The position numbers and the translations under genes are program-made. Positions 16,188-24,911 of a stretch of DNA of 52,142 nucleotides are shown here, piece after piece. Positions within the stretch are counted from its first letter, which is position 1; the number at the start of each line of letters is the position of its first letter. The DNA comes from JBMOPD01 sp049323615 (GTDB lineage Bacteria; Bacillota; Desulfotomaculia; Desulfotomaculales; Desulfocucumaceae): contig JBMOPD010000047.1 in assembly GCA_049323615.1 (NCBI GenBank), forward strand, positions 1-52,142. Direction: 5' to 3'. Below the pieces are notes generated by a model that was not told where the DNA came from, made no database searches, and worked only from the letters and a program-made list of their open reading frames with translations.

Positions 16188-17327
16188 CTATTTAATTGCT
16201 TGCACTAATGCCAGCATTATACTGGCGGCCAGCACCGACCCAATCTGACCGCCGGTGTTTACTCCCATGGCATGCATTAAAAGGTAGTTTTGCTTGTTTT
16301 CTTCCGATCCCACTTTATGGGCCACCCGGGCCGCCATGGGGAAGGCCGAGATACCAGCCGCGCCAATCAGGGGATTGATTTTATTCTTACTGAAAAGGTT
16401 CATTATTTTGGCCATAAATATACCGCACGCCGTATCACCGACTATGGCCACCAGGCCCAGGCCATAGATCAACAGTGTTTTCCACTGCAGGAACACATGG
16501 CCGTCCATGGTTGCCCCGATGGTAATGCCCAGCAGAAGGGTTATAAGGCTGGATAATTCGTTCTCAGCCGACTTCACCAGCCTGCTTACCACCCCGGATT
16601 CTTTTAAAAGGTTGCCCAGCATCAACATACCCATCAGGGGCGCTCCCATGGGCGCGATGAGAATGGTTATTACCGTGACCACAATGGGGAAAAGGATCTT
16701 GGTGGTCTGGGATACGGGCTTCAGGTTGGTATACGGCATTACCATTGTCCGTTCTTTTTTGGTGGTCAGAAGCCTCATTACCGGGGGCTGGATAATGGGC
16801 ACCAGGGACATGTAAGAATAAGCGGCCACCGAAATGGGGCCCAGCAATTCCGGGGCGAATTTGCTGGTTACGTATATGGAGGTGGGCCCGTCACAGGCGC
16901 CGATGATAGCCACACTGACGGCTTCCAGCCGCTCAAAGCCCAAAACCAGGGCCAGCATAAGGGTGAGGAAAATGCCGAACTGTCCTGCGCCGCCCAGCAG
17001 GAGTATCCTGGGGTTGCTTAGCAGCGGCCCGAAGTCGGTCATTGCCCCGATACCGATAAAAAGAAGGCAGGGGAAAAGTTCGGTGGCGATGCCGGCGTTG
17101 TAAAGAGCGCGCAGGATGCCTTCCTCTCCCATCAGTCCGGTCAGGGGCAGGTTAATCAGGATCGACCCGAACCCGATGGGTAACAGCAATAAAGGCTCGT
17201 AATCCTTGACAATAGCCAGGTAAAGCAACAATCCGCCAATCATAATCATGACCAGGTTCTGCCAGCCGAAATTAAAGATTCCGCCAAAGACCTGGACTAA
17301 AAACTGTAGCATGTTACCTTCCGTCAT
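16188..17327 (-). CDS. oadB: Sodium ion-translocating decarboxylase, beta subunit
   Basis: The 379-residue integral membrane protein matches the OadB/MmdB/GcdB family, which links decarboxylation of carboxybiotin to Na+ export. Family stretches visible are GFGSILINLPL near residue 55, LLFIGIGAMTDFGPLLSNP, AIIGACDGPTSIYV (the Asp in the conserved GACDGPT motif binds Na+) and GISAFPMAARV near the end. About ten to eleven membrane segments are expected. AAGGAG lies before the ATG at 17327. With the gamma-like gene it forms a two-gene operon. Oxaloacetate and methylmalonyl-CoA forms cannot be told apart; the latter suits a propionate metaboliser (inference). Confidence 0.93.
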   Translation of the reverse strand: MTEGNMLQFLVQVFGGIFNFGWQNLVMIMIGGLLLYLAIVKDYEPLLLLPIGFGSILINLPLTGLMGEEGILRALYNAGIATELFPCLLFIGIGAMTDFGPLLSNPRILLLGGAGQFGIFLTLMLALVLGFERLEAVSVAIIGACDGPTSIYVTSKFAPELLGPISVAAYSYMSLVPIIQPPVMRLLTTKKERTMVMPYTNLKPVSQTTKILFPIVVTVITILIAPMGAPLMGMLMLGNLLKESGVVSRLVKSAENELSSLITLLLGITIGATMDGHVFLQWKTLLIYGLGLVAIVGDTACGIFMAKIMNLFSKNKINPLIGAAGISAFPMAARVAHKVGSEENKQNYLLMHAMGVNTGGQIGSVLAASIMLALVQAIK

Positions 17328-17530
17328 CTTTAATCTCCTTGCTTTTCTTACTTTTTAAAGGAATAAGACCGGGAAACACCTTTTGTAAACTCAATAATAA
17401 AACGGCAGGCGGTGCATCACCCTCTTTCAGAAAATACGACATAATTTTGCAAAAACATTTTGAACTTCCTAGGCATTGACTTTTTTGGTATATTAATTAT
17501 GGAATTGGGCTAAATAGGCCGGAGGTTTAC

Positions 17531-18238
17531 ATGGTCAAAAAACTCTTGATTATATGTTCGCTGGTAGTTGTGCTTTTTTCTTTGGGCATTGTCATATCCG
17601 ACCACTTAGGCCCGGAAAAAATGGTTTGGCGCGGCATCTTCAAGGACAGCAATGATATGGCCGACTGGCTTAAATCTTTCGGGCCATGGGCTGTTATAAT
17701 CAGTATCATCGTGATGATCATTCAGACCATCGCCACTCCGGTACCTCTTTTTTTGGTGGCGGGGGCAAACGGCTTTATTTTCGGCATCGCCTGGGGAATA
17801 GTGATAACCCTGGTGGGGGCGCTGCTGGGGGCAACGGTTGCCTTTTACCTGGCCAGGTTTATAGCCCGGGATTACTTCTCCAAGCGCCTTTCCAGGTATA
17901 TGCCCCAGGTTGAGGAAATGAGCAAAAAATCAGGCGTCAAGGTTGTCTTCCTGGCCAGGCTGGTGCCCATCCTCCCGTCCAGCATAGTCAGTTATGCCGC
18001 CGGCCTCAGCAAGGTCAGCTTTACCGGGTTTTTCCTGGCCAGCGTGTTTGGAAAACTGCCCGAGATAATTATCTATACCGCCCTGGGGCACAGCCTTGAA
18101 AGGGCGGAGGGCCTGGTTACCAAGGTTACCGTGGTGATTATCCTCATCAGCCTGCTCTGCTTCTCGTTTCAGTCAAAGAGATTAACAGCACTGTTCAATA
18201 AGAAATGTGACCCGGACAATAAAAATACAGGTGACTAA
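17531..18238 (+). CDS. TVP38/TMEM64 (DedA-superfamily) membrane protein
   Basis: The 235-residue protein has an N-terminal membrane anchor and about five further membrane segments. PVPLFLVAGANGFIFGIAWG and the GALLGATVAFYLARF / FLARLVPILPSSIVSYAAG pairs are typical of the SNARE-associated (VTT) domain in TVP38/TMEM64 proteins, which probably scramble or transport lipids in the membrane. GGAGGTT precedes the ATG. It converges with a DedA-type gene 25 bases away on the other strand. Confidence 0.88.
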   Translation: MVKKLLIICSLVVVLFSLGIVISDHLGPEKMVWRGIFKDSNDMADWLKSFGPWAVIISIIVMIIQTIATPVPLFLVAGANGFIFGIAWGIVITLVGALLGATVAFYLARFIARDYFSKRLSRYMPQVEEMSKKSGVKVVFLARLVPILPSSIVSYAAGLSKVSFTGFFLASVFGKLPEIIIYTALGHSLERAEGLVTKVTVVIILISLLCFSFQSKRLTALFNKKCDPDNKNTGD

Positions 18239-18263
18239 CACAAGTGGTTTTAGGGTCAGTGTC

Positions 18264-18881
18264 TTACCGGGATTTTTTGCTTCTGTGCCAGAGGTAAAGC
18301 ACCGCTACTGCGATGGCTGCCACCACCAGCACATCGGCCCGGTGGAACCAGATCTTCAGGTCTTCCCAGTGTTCCCCCAGCTTGACGCCCAGGTAGGTAA
18401 GGAAAAAACACCAGGGCAGGGACCCGAGAAAGGTATATATAACAAAGCGGGGAAAATTCATGCCGGATATCCCGGCAGGCAGTGAAATAAAGGTTCTTAT
18501 TACCGGCATCAGCCGGGTGAAAAACACGGTGGCTTCGCCGTACCGGTCGAACCAGTAATCGGCCATGGCCAGCCTCTGCTGGTTAATACCTATGTACCTT
18601 CCGTAGCGCAACAGGAACGGGCGCCCTCCCCACAGGCCCAGCAGGTAAGAGAGGATTGACCCCACCGTTCCGCCGATGGTTCCGGCCATCCCGGTCCAGA
18701 AAAAATTAAGCTTGCCTGTGGAGACCAGGTAGCCGCCGAAGGGCATAATAATTTCACTGGGCAGGGGTATGTTGGCGCTCTCTATGGCCATGCCCAGGGC
18801 CACTCCCCAGTACCCAAGGGCGCCTATTTTTCCGGTAACCAGCTGAAACAGGTATTCAATCAGTGCTGTAATTGTTTCCAA
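18264..18881 (-). CDS. DedA family membrane protein
   Basis: The protein (205 residues) is a DedA-type VTT-domain protein with the expected E-x-x-x-P-x-P-x-E element (ESANIPLPSEIIMPFGG, near residues 35-50) and the F-x-R-x-x-P motif in FFTRLMPVIRTFISLPAG. DedA proteins move lipid carriers such as undecaprenyl phosphate across the membrane and are needed for envelope health. Translation starts at TTG 18881 with AAGGAGA upstream; there is no nearby ATG. Two related VTT proteins lying tail to tail is unusual, but there is no sign that one was copied recently from the other. Confidence 0.9.
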   Translation of the reverse strand: METITALIEYLFQLVTGKIGALGYWGVALGMAIESANIPLPSEIIMPFGGYLVSTGKLNFFWTGMAGTIGGTVGSILSYLLGLWGGRPFLLRYGRYIGINQQRLAMADYWFDRYGEATVFFTRLMPVIRTFISLPAGISGMNFPRFVIYTFLGSLPWCFFLTYLGVKLGEHWEDLKIWFHRADVLVVAAIAVAVLYLWHRSKKSR

Positions 18882-18919
18882 TGAATTTCTCCTTAAATTA
18901 GCTGATGGAAAATAATTGA

Positions 18920-20332
18920 TTACAGTTTTAATTTGTACAGTATTTTGGCCAGTAACGGATCGGACAGTTCCAGTTCCTCAATGGGGGATTTTCCCGAGGT
19001 GTACCGGCGGTCAAAGATCACCAGGTCCAGGCTCCGGCACATGGAACGGAACTTGGCCGACAGGCTGGAGGAGCTTATGCCGTACTCATCGGCCAGTTTG
19101 TGCTGCTGCACCCTGCCGTCAAATTCAAGCCTGCCAAGGGTATACATTACAACGGCGACCCACAACTGCTCCTTCCGGACCGAGGGGTTTTCTTTGGCAC
19201 AGTAGTCAAACCAGAGTTTCAACGCCCCCTCTATCTGGCTGGCCGAGTAATTTTTTGCCTTCAGGCTTTCCTTGATCAATAAGGCAACCCTGGCATGAAC
19301 ATGGTTGGCCCAGGGAAAGTTTTGCCAATCCGGTTTTTGGCCCGCCGGCCGGTCTTTATCTGCCCCTCCCGTATATTCCCCGGGGATCAGGCCCAGCTGG
19401 ACGCGTACCTTGTTGATGTCATAGTGGGGTTCTCCCTTTTTTATCCGGCTTTTCTCCATTCTTTCCAGCTTTTTCAGGATCTCCTCCACTTTTGCCCGGC
19501 CGTGGACAGTCTTGCATGACTCCCTGGGGGTTTTCCCGTCAAGGGCCTGCACGGGCTGGTTTATCCATTTTTCATAATAATCGTCAAGAAACATGTCGGT
19601 AATCCGCTGAGCTATCCTTGATGACATGTTTATTCCCGGCTGGCGCCTGTTTTGATCCGCATCAACATCCGACATGCGCACGGCTTTAAGGGCCAGGTCC
19701 ATCACCCAGGCATTGATTTTATGAGCCCTTTCCCGCAGATAATTTTCCAGTGGAAAAGAGGCCTTCCCCTTCCTGGCGATGTACCGGCCAATATCCGCCC
19801 GTATTTTTTTCATCAAGGGCTTGCCATACGGCGCCGGCAGGGCGAGTCCGCCGGTGGAGAACTCGTATTCACTGCCGACACTGAGAACCCTCATGAAAAT
19901 AATGGAACCCCGGTCAAGTTTTCCGTTGACACTGTAATTTTTGACCGTTAATTTGCGGTTGAGAATCAGGTCCCGTATTTTAAGGCCCTTTTCGGGGGAA
20001 AAACCGTATACCTCAAATACCGATAGCCTTGAGGAGGACCATTCCCCGAGCATCTTTTTTTCCATATCGGAAGTGTTCTTTGTGGTTCTGTAAATATCGA
20101 TCAGAGTCTGCCCGTTTTCCATCACGTAGTCAAAAATGAACCACTCGAAGCACCTTTCCATGATTATTTCGTCATTTTCATCAATAAAATCGGGGTCCAG
20201 GCCGACAAGGTACAGCTGCTGGGCCCTGGCTATTTCATCGGCGAAATGGGGATCGGCTGCAAATTCACCCAGTTTCAGGCGGAGTATCTGACCCGCTTTT
20301 CTCCACCTGTACTGTTCCAGGAAAATAATCAT
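18920..20332 (-). CDS. Conserved hypothetical protein with MbcA/SEC-C-protein-like segment and C-terminal HTH-like helix
   Basis: This 470-residue protein is not assigned a function. The N-terminal 200 residues resemble proteins that often carry a SEC-C motif. Near residue 260 is the segment W-I-N-Q-P-V-Q-A-L-D-G-K-T-P-R-E, which is common in such proteins and in MbcA/ParS-type modules. The C-terminal part (from about residue 340) is helical and contains KLADEYGISSSSLSAKFRS, which looks like a helix-turn-helix. No SEC-C cysteines are present. It is probably cytosolic, with no signal or membrane segment. GGAGGTGAC precedes the ATG. It shares strand and spacing (67 bases) with the S41 protease gene. 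Confidence 0.6.
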   Translation of the reverse strand: MIIFLEQYRWRKAGQILRLKLGEFAADPHFADEIARAQQLYLVGLDPDFIDENDEIIMERCFEWFIFDYVMENGQTLIDIYRTTKNTSDMEKKMLGEWSSSRLSVFEVYGFSPEKGLKIRDLILNRKLTVKNYSVNGKLDRGSIIFMRVLSVGSEYEFSTGGLALPAPYGKPLMKKIRADIGRYIARKGKASFPLENYLRERAHKINAWVMDLALKAVRMSDVDADQNRRQPGINMSSRIAQRITDMFLDDYYEKWINQPVQALDGKTPRESCKTVHGRAKVEEILKKLERMEKSRIKKGEPHYDINKVRVQLGLIPGEYTGGADKDRPAGQKPDWQNFPWANHVHARVALLIKESLKAKNYSASQIEGALKLWFDYCAKENPSVRKEQLWVAVVMYTLGRLEFDGRVQQHKLADEYGISSSSLSAKFRSMCRSLDLVIFDRRYTSGKSPIEELELSDPLLAKILYKLKL

Positions 20333-20399
20333 ACCCTGTCACCTCCCCCCATTTAATAAGGCATTCCACACAAAACTCACTATTTCCTTCTCTGCCTGC

Positions 20400-21884
20400 T
20401 CAGCCCTCGATAATAATCCGGCCCTCCGCCTGCCGGCAGGCAAATCCCAGCGCCTTGATTAAATCAAGGGAAATGTATGAAACTCCCTCCTCGGTATAAA
20501 CCGGGTTTTCAGTTTTAATCTCCCGGCCGTTAAAAAGCGGGTTTCCAGTTGCCGGGATGATAATTTTGGCGTTTCCTTTCCGGGCTGTAATTTTGCCGGT
20601 CATCTCTTCCCAGGAAACAACGTAACCCAGTGCTTCAAAAGTGAACCGCAGGGGTAAAAAGGCTGTTTTGTCCCTGATCACCGGTTTATTCCGGGTCAGC
20701 ATTTTATCACTGTCAACCGTTACTTCACCGCTGCCGGGGGTGAATTTTATTTGTTTCGGCCGGGGCTCCAGCAGCCTCAGGGCAAAAGGAAGCTGAAGCT
20801 CCCGGGTGAGCACCTGGAAATCGGGCGTCAGGCCGTTGTTGTTTACCAGTCTGCCCTTGGGCGTGGTATATTCGGTGGTGGTTAGTTTTAAAGCGCCGCC
20901 CGATTTAAGGTTGATTATATTTTGCGCCACTCCCTTGCCGAATGTTTTTTCACCCACCAGGGTAGCCACCCCGTTGTCCTGCAGGGCGCCCGTAAATATC
21001 TCGGCCGCGCTGGCAGTTTGGGAATTAACCAGGATTACCACCGGCATTTTCACTGTCTGCAAATCCTTGTCGGCCCGGTACCTCTCCACGGAGCCGTCAT
21101 AGATTTTGGTGACCAGTATCACGGCGTCCGGTTCGAGAAAAGTTTCCGCCATTTTCAGGGACGCCATCAGGTAGCCCCCGGGATTGTCCCTGAGGTCAAT
21201 TACCAGCCCGGTGATATGATGCGCTGAGAGATCGTCCAGTTTGGCTTTGAATTCTTCCGGGGTATTCATGCCGAAAGATTTAACGGCGATGTAGCCGGTG
21301 CTGCGGCCAATAATTTTTGATTCAACACTGGGGATGTTGAGGTGCGCCCTTTTCAGCCTCACCCTGACAGCAGTGCCTTCCCTGTCCAGGCCGAGGACCA
21401 CTTCGGTGCCCACCGGCCCTTTGATTTTTTCCACCACTTCGGTCAGGGGCCATCCTTTGACGTCCACTCCCCCCACTTCTTTAATGGTATCCCCCACCCT
21501 TACCCCGGCTTTGGCGGCCGGCGAATCGGGAAAAACCTCCTGCACCCTGGGGTAATCGGGTTTTCCCTCCAGGTAAAGGCCAACTCCCTCATAGCCCCCG
21601 TTCAGATCCTCGGTAAGCTTTTTTACCTCTTCCTCGCTGAGGTAGGCGGTGTATGGGTCTTCCAGGGCATCGATCATGCCCCAGATGGCGCCCTCCATTA
21701 GTTGTTCAACTGACGGATGGTTGATGTGGTTTTGCTTTAAGTACTCAAAAACTTCAAGAATAGTCTTTTGGGCCTTTGCAGGATCCGACGACGCATAACC
21801 ATAGTCAGGCCCGGTTACGACAAACAAAAAAAAGAAAAAAATAAAAAACAACCTTAACATTGTTTTGCTCAGTCTCCCGGCCAT
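20400..21884 (-). CDS. S41-family C-terminal processing protease with PDZ and wall-type domain
   Basis: The 494-residue protein has a signal peptide (LRLFFIFFFFLFVVTG), a short helical region, a PDZ domain around residues 90-175 (GGYEGVGLYLEG, PAAKAGVRVGD), and the S41 protease core with the Ser-Lys pair in NSQTASAAEIFTGA and GEKTFGKGVAQ. The last 130 residues resemble a copper-amine-oxidase N-domain module (FLPLRFTFEALGYVVSW), as in the NamZ-like protein at 14.3 kb. Such proteases cut exported proteins at their C-terminus. The ATG at 21884 has GAGGTGAG in front; the ATG at 21902 does not. Confidence 0.9.
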   Translation of the reverse strand: MAGRLSKTMLRLFFIFFFFLFVVTGPDYGYASSDPAKAQKTILEVFEYLKQNHINHPSVEQLMEGAIWGMIDALEDPYTAYLSEEEVKKLTEDLNGGYEGVGLYLEGKPDYPRVQEVFPDSPAAKAGVRVGDTIKEVGGVDVKGWPLTEVVEKIKGPVGTEVVLGLDREGTAVRVRLKRAHLNIPSVESKIIGRSTGYIAVKSFGMNTPEEFKAKLDDLSAHHITGLVIDLRDNPGGYLMASLKMAETFLEPDAVILVTKIYDGSVERYRADKDLQTVKMPVVILVNSQTASAAEIFTGALQDNGVATLVGEKTFGKGVAQNIINLKSGGALKLTTTEYTTPKGRLVNNNGLTPDFQVLTRELQLPFALRLLEPRPKQIKFTPGSGEVTVDSDKMLTRNKPVIRDKTAFLPLRFTFEALGYVVSWEEMTGKITARKGNAKIIIPATGNPLFNGREIKTENPVYTEEGVSYISLDLIKALGFACRQAEGRIIIEG

Positions 21885-22040
21885 TTTACTCACCTCAACC
21901 ATTCTTCAGTCAATTACTGAATTTTATGATTCGCCCTTGTTTCTTTTTTTTCCTGCCTTACAGCTTGCCGATAAATAATATCCCATTAAGGTTACGGCAG
22001 GTATTTTGTGCCCCGGCGGTGAAAATAATGAAAAAAAAGA

Positions 22041-22066
22041 ATCCAGAAGCCAGAATCCAGAATAGT
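22041..22066. repeat. Heptad CAGAATC-type repeat, copy 1
   Basis: AGAATCCAGAAGCCAGAATC is followed by CAGAAT: about three and a half units of a CAGAATC-like heptamer. The same motif recurs at 25764-25797 and, in inverted sense, at 52071-52110, always between genes. Confidence 0.6.
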
Positions 22067-22103
22067 AAAAGCTTTTCATGGGGGTTTATATTCTGAAATA
22101 ATT

Positions 22104-22141
22104 CTCTGTGACCTCTGTGGATCTCTGTAACCTCTGTGGTT
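22104..22141. repeat. Tandem 19-base CTCTGTG repeat
   Basis: Two 19-base units, each made of two CTCTGTG-like half-units (CTCTGTGACCTCTGTGGAT, then CTCTGTAACCTCTGTGGTT), lie head to tail about 65 bases before polA. The function is unknown; intergenic repeats with this wording occur in other anaerobe genomes as far as I recall. Confidence 0.65.
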
Positions 22142-22205
22142 AAAATAAATTATGCGTCATGGGGGACTGGATTCCGACTCCTGTCGAAAAGGTAGGTGAG
22201 TTTTT

Positions 22206-24851
22206 TTGGCCGGACAATCCTTTATGGTTATAGACGGAAACAGCCTGGCCCACCGGGCTTTTCACGCCATCCCGATCCTTTCCACCAGCCAGGGGATAAT
22301 TACCAACGCAGTATACGGCTTTGCCGTTATGCTGCTGAAGATTCTTGCCGAGAGAAAACCCCGGATGGTGGCCGTCTGCTTTGACAAGGGAAAAAAGACC
22401 TTCCGCCACGATGAATGCGAGACCTACAAGGGAACCCGTAAAGCGACGCCCGACGAACTGAGGCCCCAGTTTCCCCTGATCAAGGAAATGCTTTCGGTGA
22501 TGGGCATAACGGTGCTGGAAGCCGACGGATACGAGGCCGACGACCTGATCGGGACCATGGTTACCCTGGCCGAGAAGGAAAAAATAACCAGCCTGATAGT
22601 CACCGGGGACAGGGACGCCCTGCAGCTGGTATCCCCCTTTACCACCGTTCTGCTTACCAAAAAAGGCATCACCGGGCTTGAGGAATACGACGAGGGCAAG
22701 GTCTGGGAAAGGTACGGGCTTACCCCGGCGCAGCTCATAGACCTGAAAGGGCTGGTGGGGGATGTTTCGGACAATATTCCAGGGGTTCCGGGAATCGGTG
22801 AAAAAACGGGAGTAAAATTGATAGGCGAGTACGGCAGCCTGGACAACCTGTTAGAAAACGTGGACCACATCAACCCCAGGCAGGCTGTCAAGATCAAGGA
22901 ATTTGCCGACCAGGCCAGGCTCTCCAGGAGGCTGGCCACCATTGAAAGGAATGTGCCGGTGGACCTTGAGCCGGCCCGGTGCCGCTGGAACGGGCCGGAT
23001 TACAACAACTTGCTGCCGCTTTTCAGCAGGCTGGAATTCAAAAGCCTGATCAGGACCATCACCAGGCAGGTAGATGGAGAAGAGGAGGAAGAGGAAAAGG
23101 ATAAGACCGGGGCGGACGGCGGGAGCACACCCCGGCTGAAAACCTATCAGGTGGGGTATTCCGTGGTGGAAAGCAGGAAGGAGTTTGAAAACCTGCAGAA
23201 AAAACTGGCCGGCCGCAAGATTGGGCTGGCCCTGGAGGGAAACCGCGGGGAGGGCCTCAGCGCCGCCGCCCTCAGCGTTTCCGACGGGGAAAGCTACTAT
23301 GTCCCCGTGTCCGGTACAGACGCGCTGAATTTCATTGCCTCAATAATCGACAATCCCGCCCGGGAAAAGATCTGTTTTGACGCCAAGTCGGACATGTGGG
23401 TGCTGGCCAGGCACGGTATCAATCTGGCCGGGCTTTCCTTTGACGTGGTGATAGCCGCCTACCTGCTGAACCCGGGCACCCCCAACCGGGATCTTAACGA
23501 CCTGGCCCTTGAGCACCTGGAGGTGGTGCTGCCCGCCGGGGGGCCGGCGGGCTTAAGCGCCCGGGCCGATGTGATCAGAAAACTGGCCCCCATACTGGAT
23601 GAGAAAATAAAGCTGGCCGAAATGGAAAGGCTCTATTACGACGTTGAACTCCCCCTGATCCGCGTCCTGGCGGACATGGAAATGTCCGGGGTGAAGGTGG
23701 ATTCCGGGCTCCTGGCGGAGATGTCCGCCGAACTGGGAAAAAGGATTGATGAACTGGCCGCGTCCATATATGAACTGGCCGGGGAAAAATTCAACATCAA
23801 CTCCACCCGCCAGCTGGGACAGATACTTTTTGAAAAACTGCAGCTGCCGGTGATAAAGAAAACCAAGACAGGTTACTCTACAGATGCGGAAGTCCTGGAG
23901 GAGCTGGCTGAAACCCACGACATCGTGAACCACGTGATATTGCACCGCCAGCTCATGAAACTCAAATCAACCTATGTTGACGGCCTGGCGCCGCTGATTG
24001 ACCCGTCCACCGGGCTGGTCCACACCACCTTTCACCAGAACATAACGGCCACCGGCAGGCTGTCCAGCGCCGAGCCCAATTTGCAGAATATACCCATCAG
24101 GCTGGAGGAAGGAAGAAGAATAAGAAAGGTTTTCAAGCCCCGCCGGGATGACAACGTGATGCTCACAGCCGACTATTCCCAGATTGAACTGAGGATACTG
24201 GCCCATATGGCCAAAGACCCGGTGCTGCTGGAGGCCTTCAGGGAGGACCAGGACATTCACGCCCGGACAGCCGCGGAGGTGTTCGGGGTGGCCATCCAGG
24301 AGGTTACCAGTGAAATGCGGGGCAGGGCCAAGGCGGTAAATTTCGGGATAGTATACGGAATAAGCGATTTCGGGCTGGCCCGGGATATAAAAGTGTCCCG
24401 CCAGGAAGCGGGCAGGTATATTAAAAGCTATTTTGAAAGGTACAAAGGCGCCAGGGCCTTTATCGACAGGACCATTGCCGGGGCCAGGGACAAAGGGTAC
24501 GTAACCACCATCCTCAACCGCCGCCGCTACCTGCCGGACCTCTTCAGCCCGAACAGGATGATCAGGAACTTCGGCGAGCGGGCCGCCACCAATACGCCCA
24601 TCCAGGGCAGCGCCGCGGACATAATCAAACTGGCCATGGTGAAAATATGGTATGAACTGAAGAAGCGCCGGCTGGAGACCAGGATGGTGCTGCAGGTGCA
24701 CGACGAATTGATATTTGACGTGCCGGCCCGGGAACTTGACGAGGTCAAGGAACTGGTCAGGAACTATATGGAAAACGCCATTAAACTGGATGTGCCCCTG
24801 GTGGTGGATATGAAGGTGGGGGAGAACTGGTACGACGTCAGAAAGGTTTAA
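22206..24851 (+). CDS. polA: DNA polymerase I
   Basis: The 881-residue enzyme fills gaps and removes RNA primers in replication and repair. Residues 1-290 form the 5'-nuclease (FMVIDGNSLAHRAF, EADGYEADDLIG, VTGDRDALQLV, GIPGVPGIGEKT-like helix-hairpin region). The middle, about 310-480, is a 3'-5' exonuclease fold with the catalytic acids missing (LALEGN in place of D-x-E), so proofreading is probably lost, as in Bacillus and Thermus. The polymerase motifs are TADYSQIELRILAH (A), RAKAVNFGIVYG (B) and LQVHDELIFDV (C). Translation starts at TTG 22206, six bases after AGGTAGGTGAG. fpg follows 60 bases later, the usual order in Firmicutes. Confidence 0.98.
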   Translation: MAGQSFMVIDGNSLAHRAFHAIPILSTSQGIITNAVYGFAVMLLKILAERKPRMVAVCFDKGKKTFRHDECETYKGTRKATPDELRPQFPLIKEMLSVMGITVLEADGYEADDLIGTMVTLAEKEKITSLIVTGDRDALQLVSPFTTVLLTKKGITGLEEYDEGKVWERYGLTPAQLIDLKGLVGDVSDNIPGVPGIGEKTGVKLIGEYGSLDNLLENVDHINPRQAVKIKEFADQARLSRRLATIERNVPVDLEPARCRWNGPDYNNLLPLFSRLEFKSLIRTITRQVDGEEEEEEKDKTGADGGSTPRLKTYQVGYSVVESRKEFENLQKKLAGRKIGLALEGNRGEGLSAAALSVSDGESYYVPVSGTDALNFIASIIDNPAREKICFDAKSDMWVLARHGINLAGLSFDVVIAAYLLNPGTPNRDLNDLALEHLEVVLPAGGPAGLSARADVIRKLAPILDEKIKLAEMERLYYDVELPLIRVLADMEMSGVKVDSGLLAEMSAELGKRIDELAASIYELAGEKFNINSTRQLGQILFEKLQLPVIKKTKTGYSTDAEVLEELAETHDIVNHVILHRQLMKLKSTYVDGLAPLIDPSTGLVHTTFHQNITATGRLSSAEPNLQNIPIRLEEGRRIRKVFKPRRDDNVMLTADYSQIELRILAHMAKDPVLLEAFREDQDIHARTAAEVFGVAIQEVTSEMRGRAKAVNFGIVYGISDFGLARDIKVSRQEAGRYIKSYFERYKGARAFIDRTIAGARDKGYVTTILNRRRYLPDLFSPNRMIRNFGERAATNTPIQGSAADIIKLAMVKIWYELKKRRLETRMVLQVHDELIFDVPARELDEVKELVRNYMENAIKLDVPLVVDMKVGENWYDVRKV

Positions 24852-24911
24852 TGAGGACGCCCAAAAAGTCCACCTGCAGATTTATTTTAAATCTAATAGG
24901 AGATGTAGCGG

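Larger units (their letters stand above)
21885..22205. other. Divergent intergenic region between the S41 protease gene and polA
   Basis: No gene is seen. The segment holds a pyrimidine-rich run (21941-21952), a short CAGAAT-type repeat (22041-22066) and a tandem 19-base repeat (22104-22141). The polA start has AGGTAGGTGAG in front of it. No clear promoter is seen for either gene. Confidence 0.5.
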
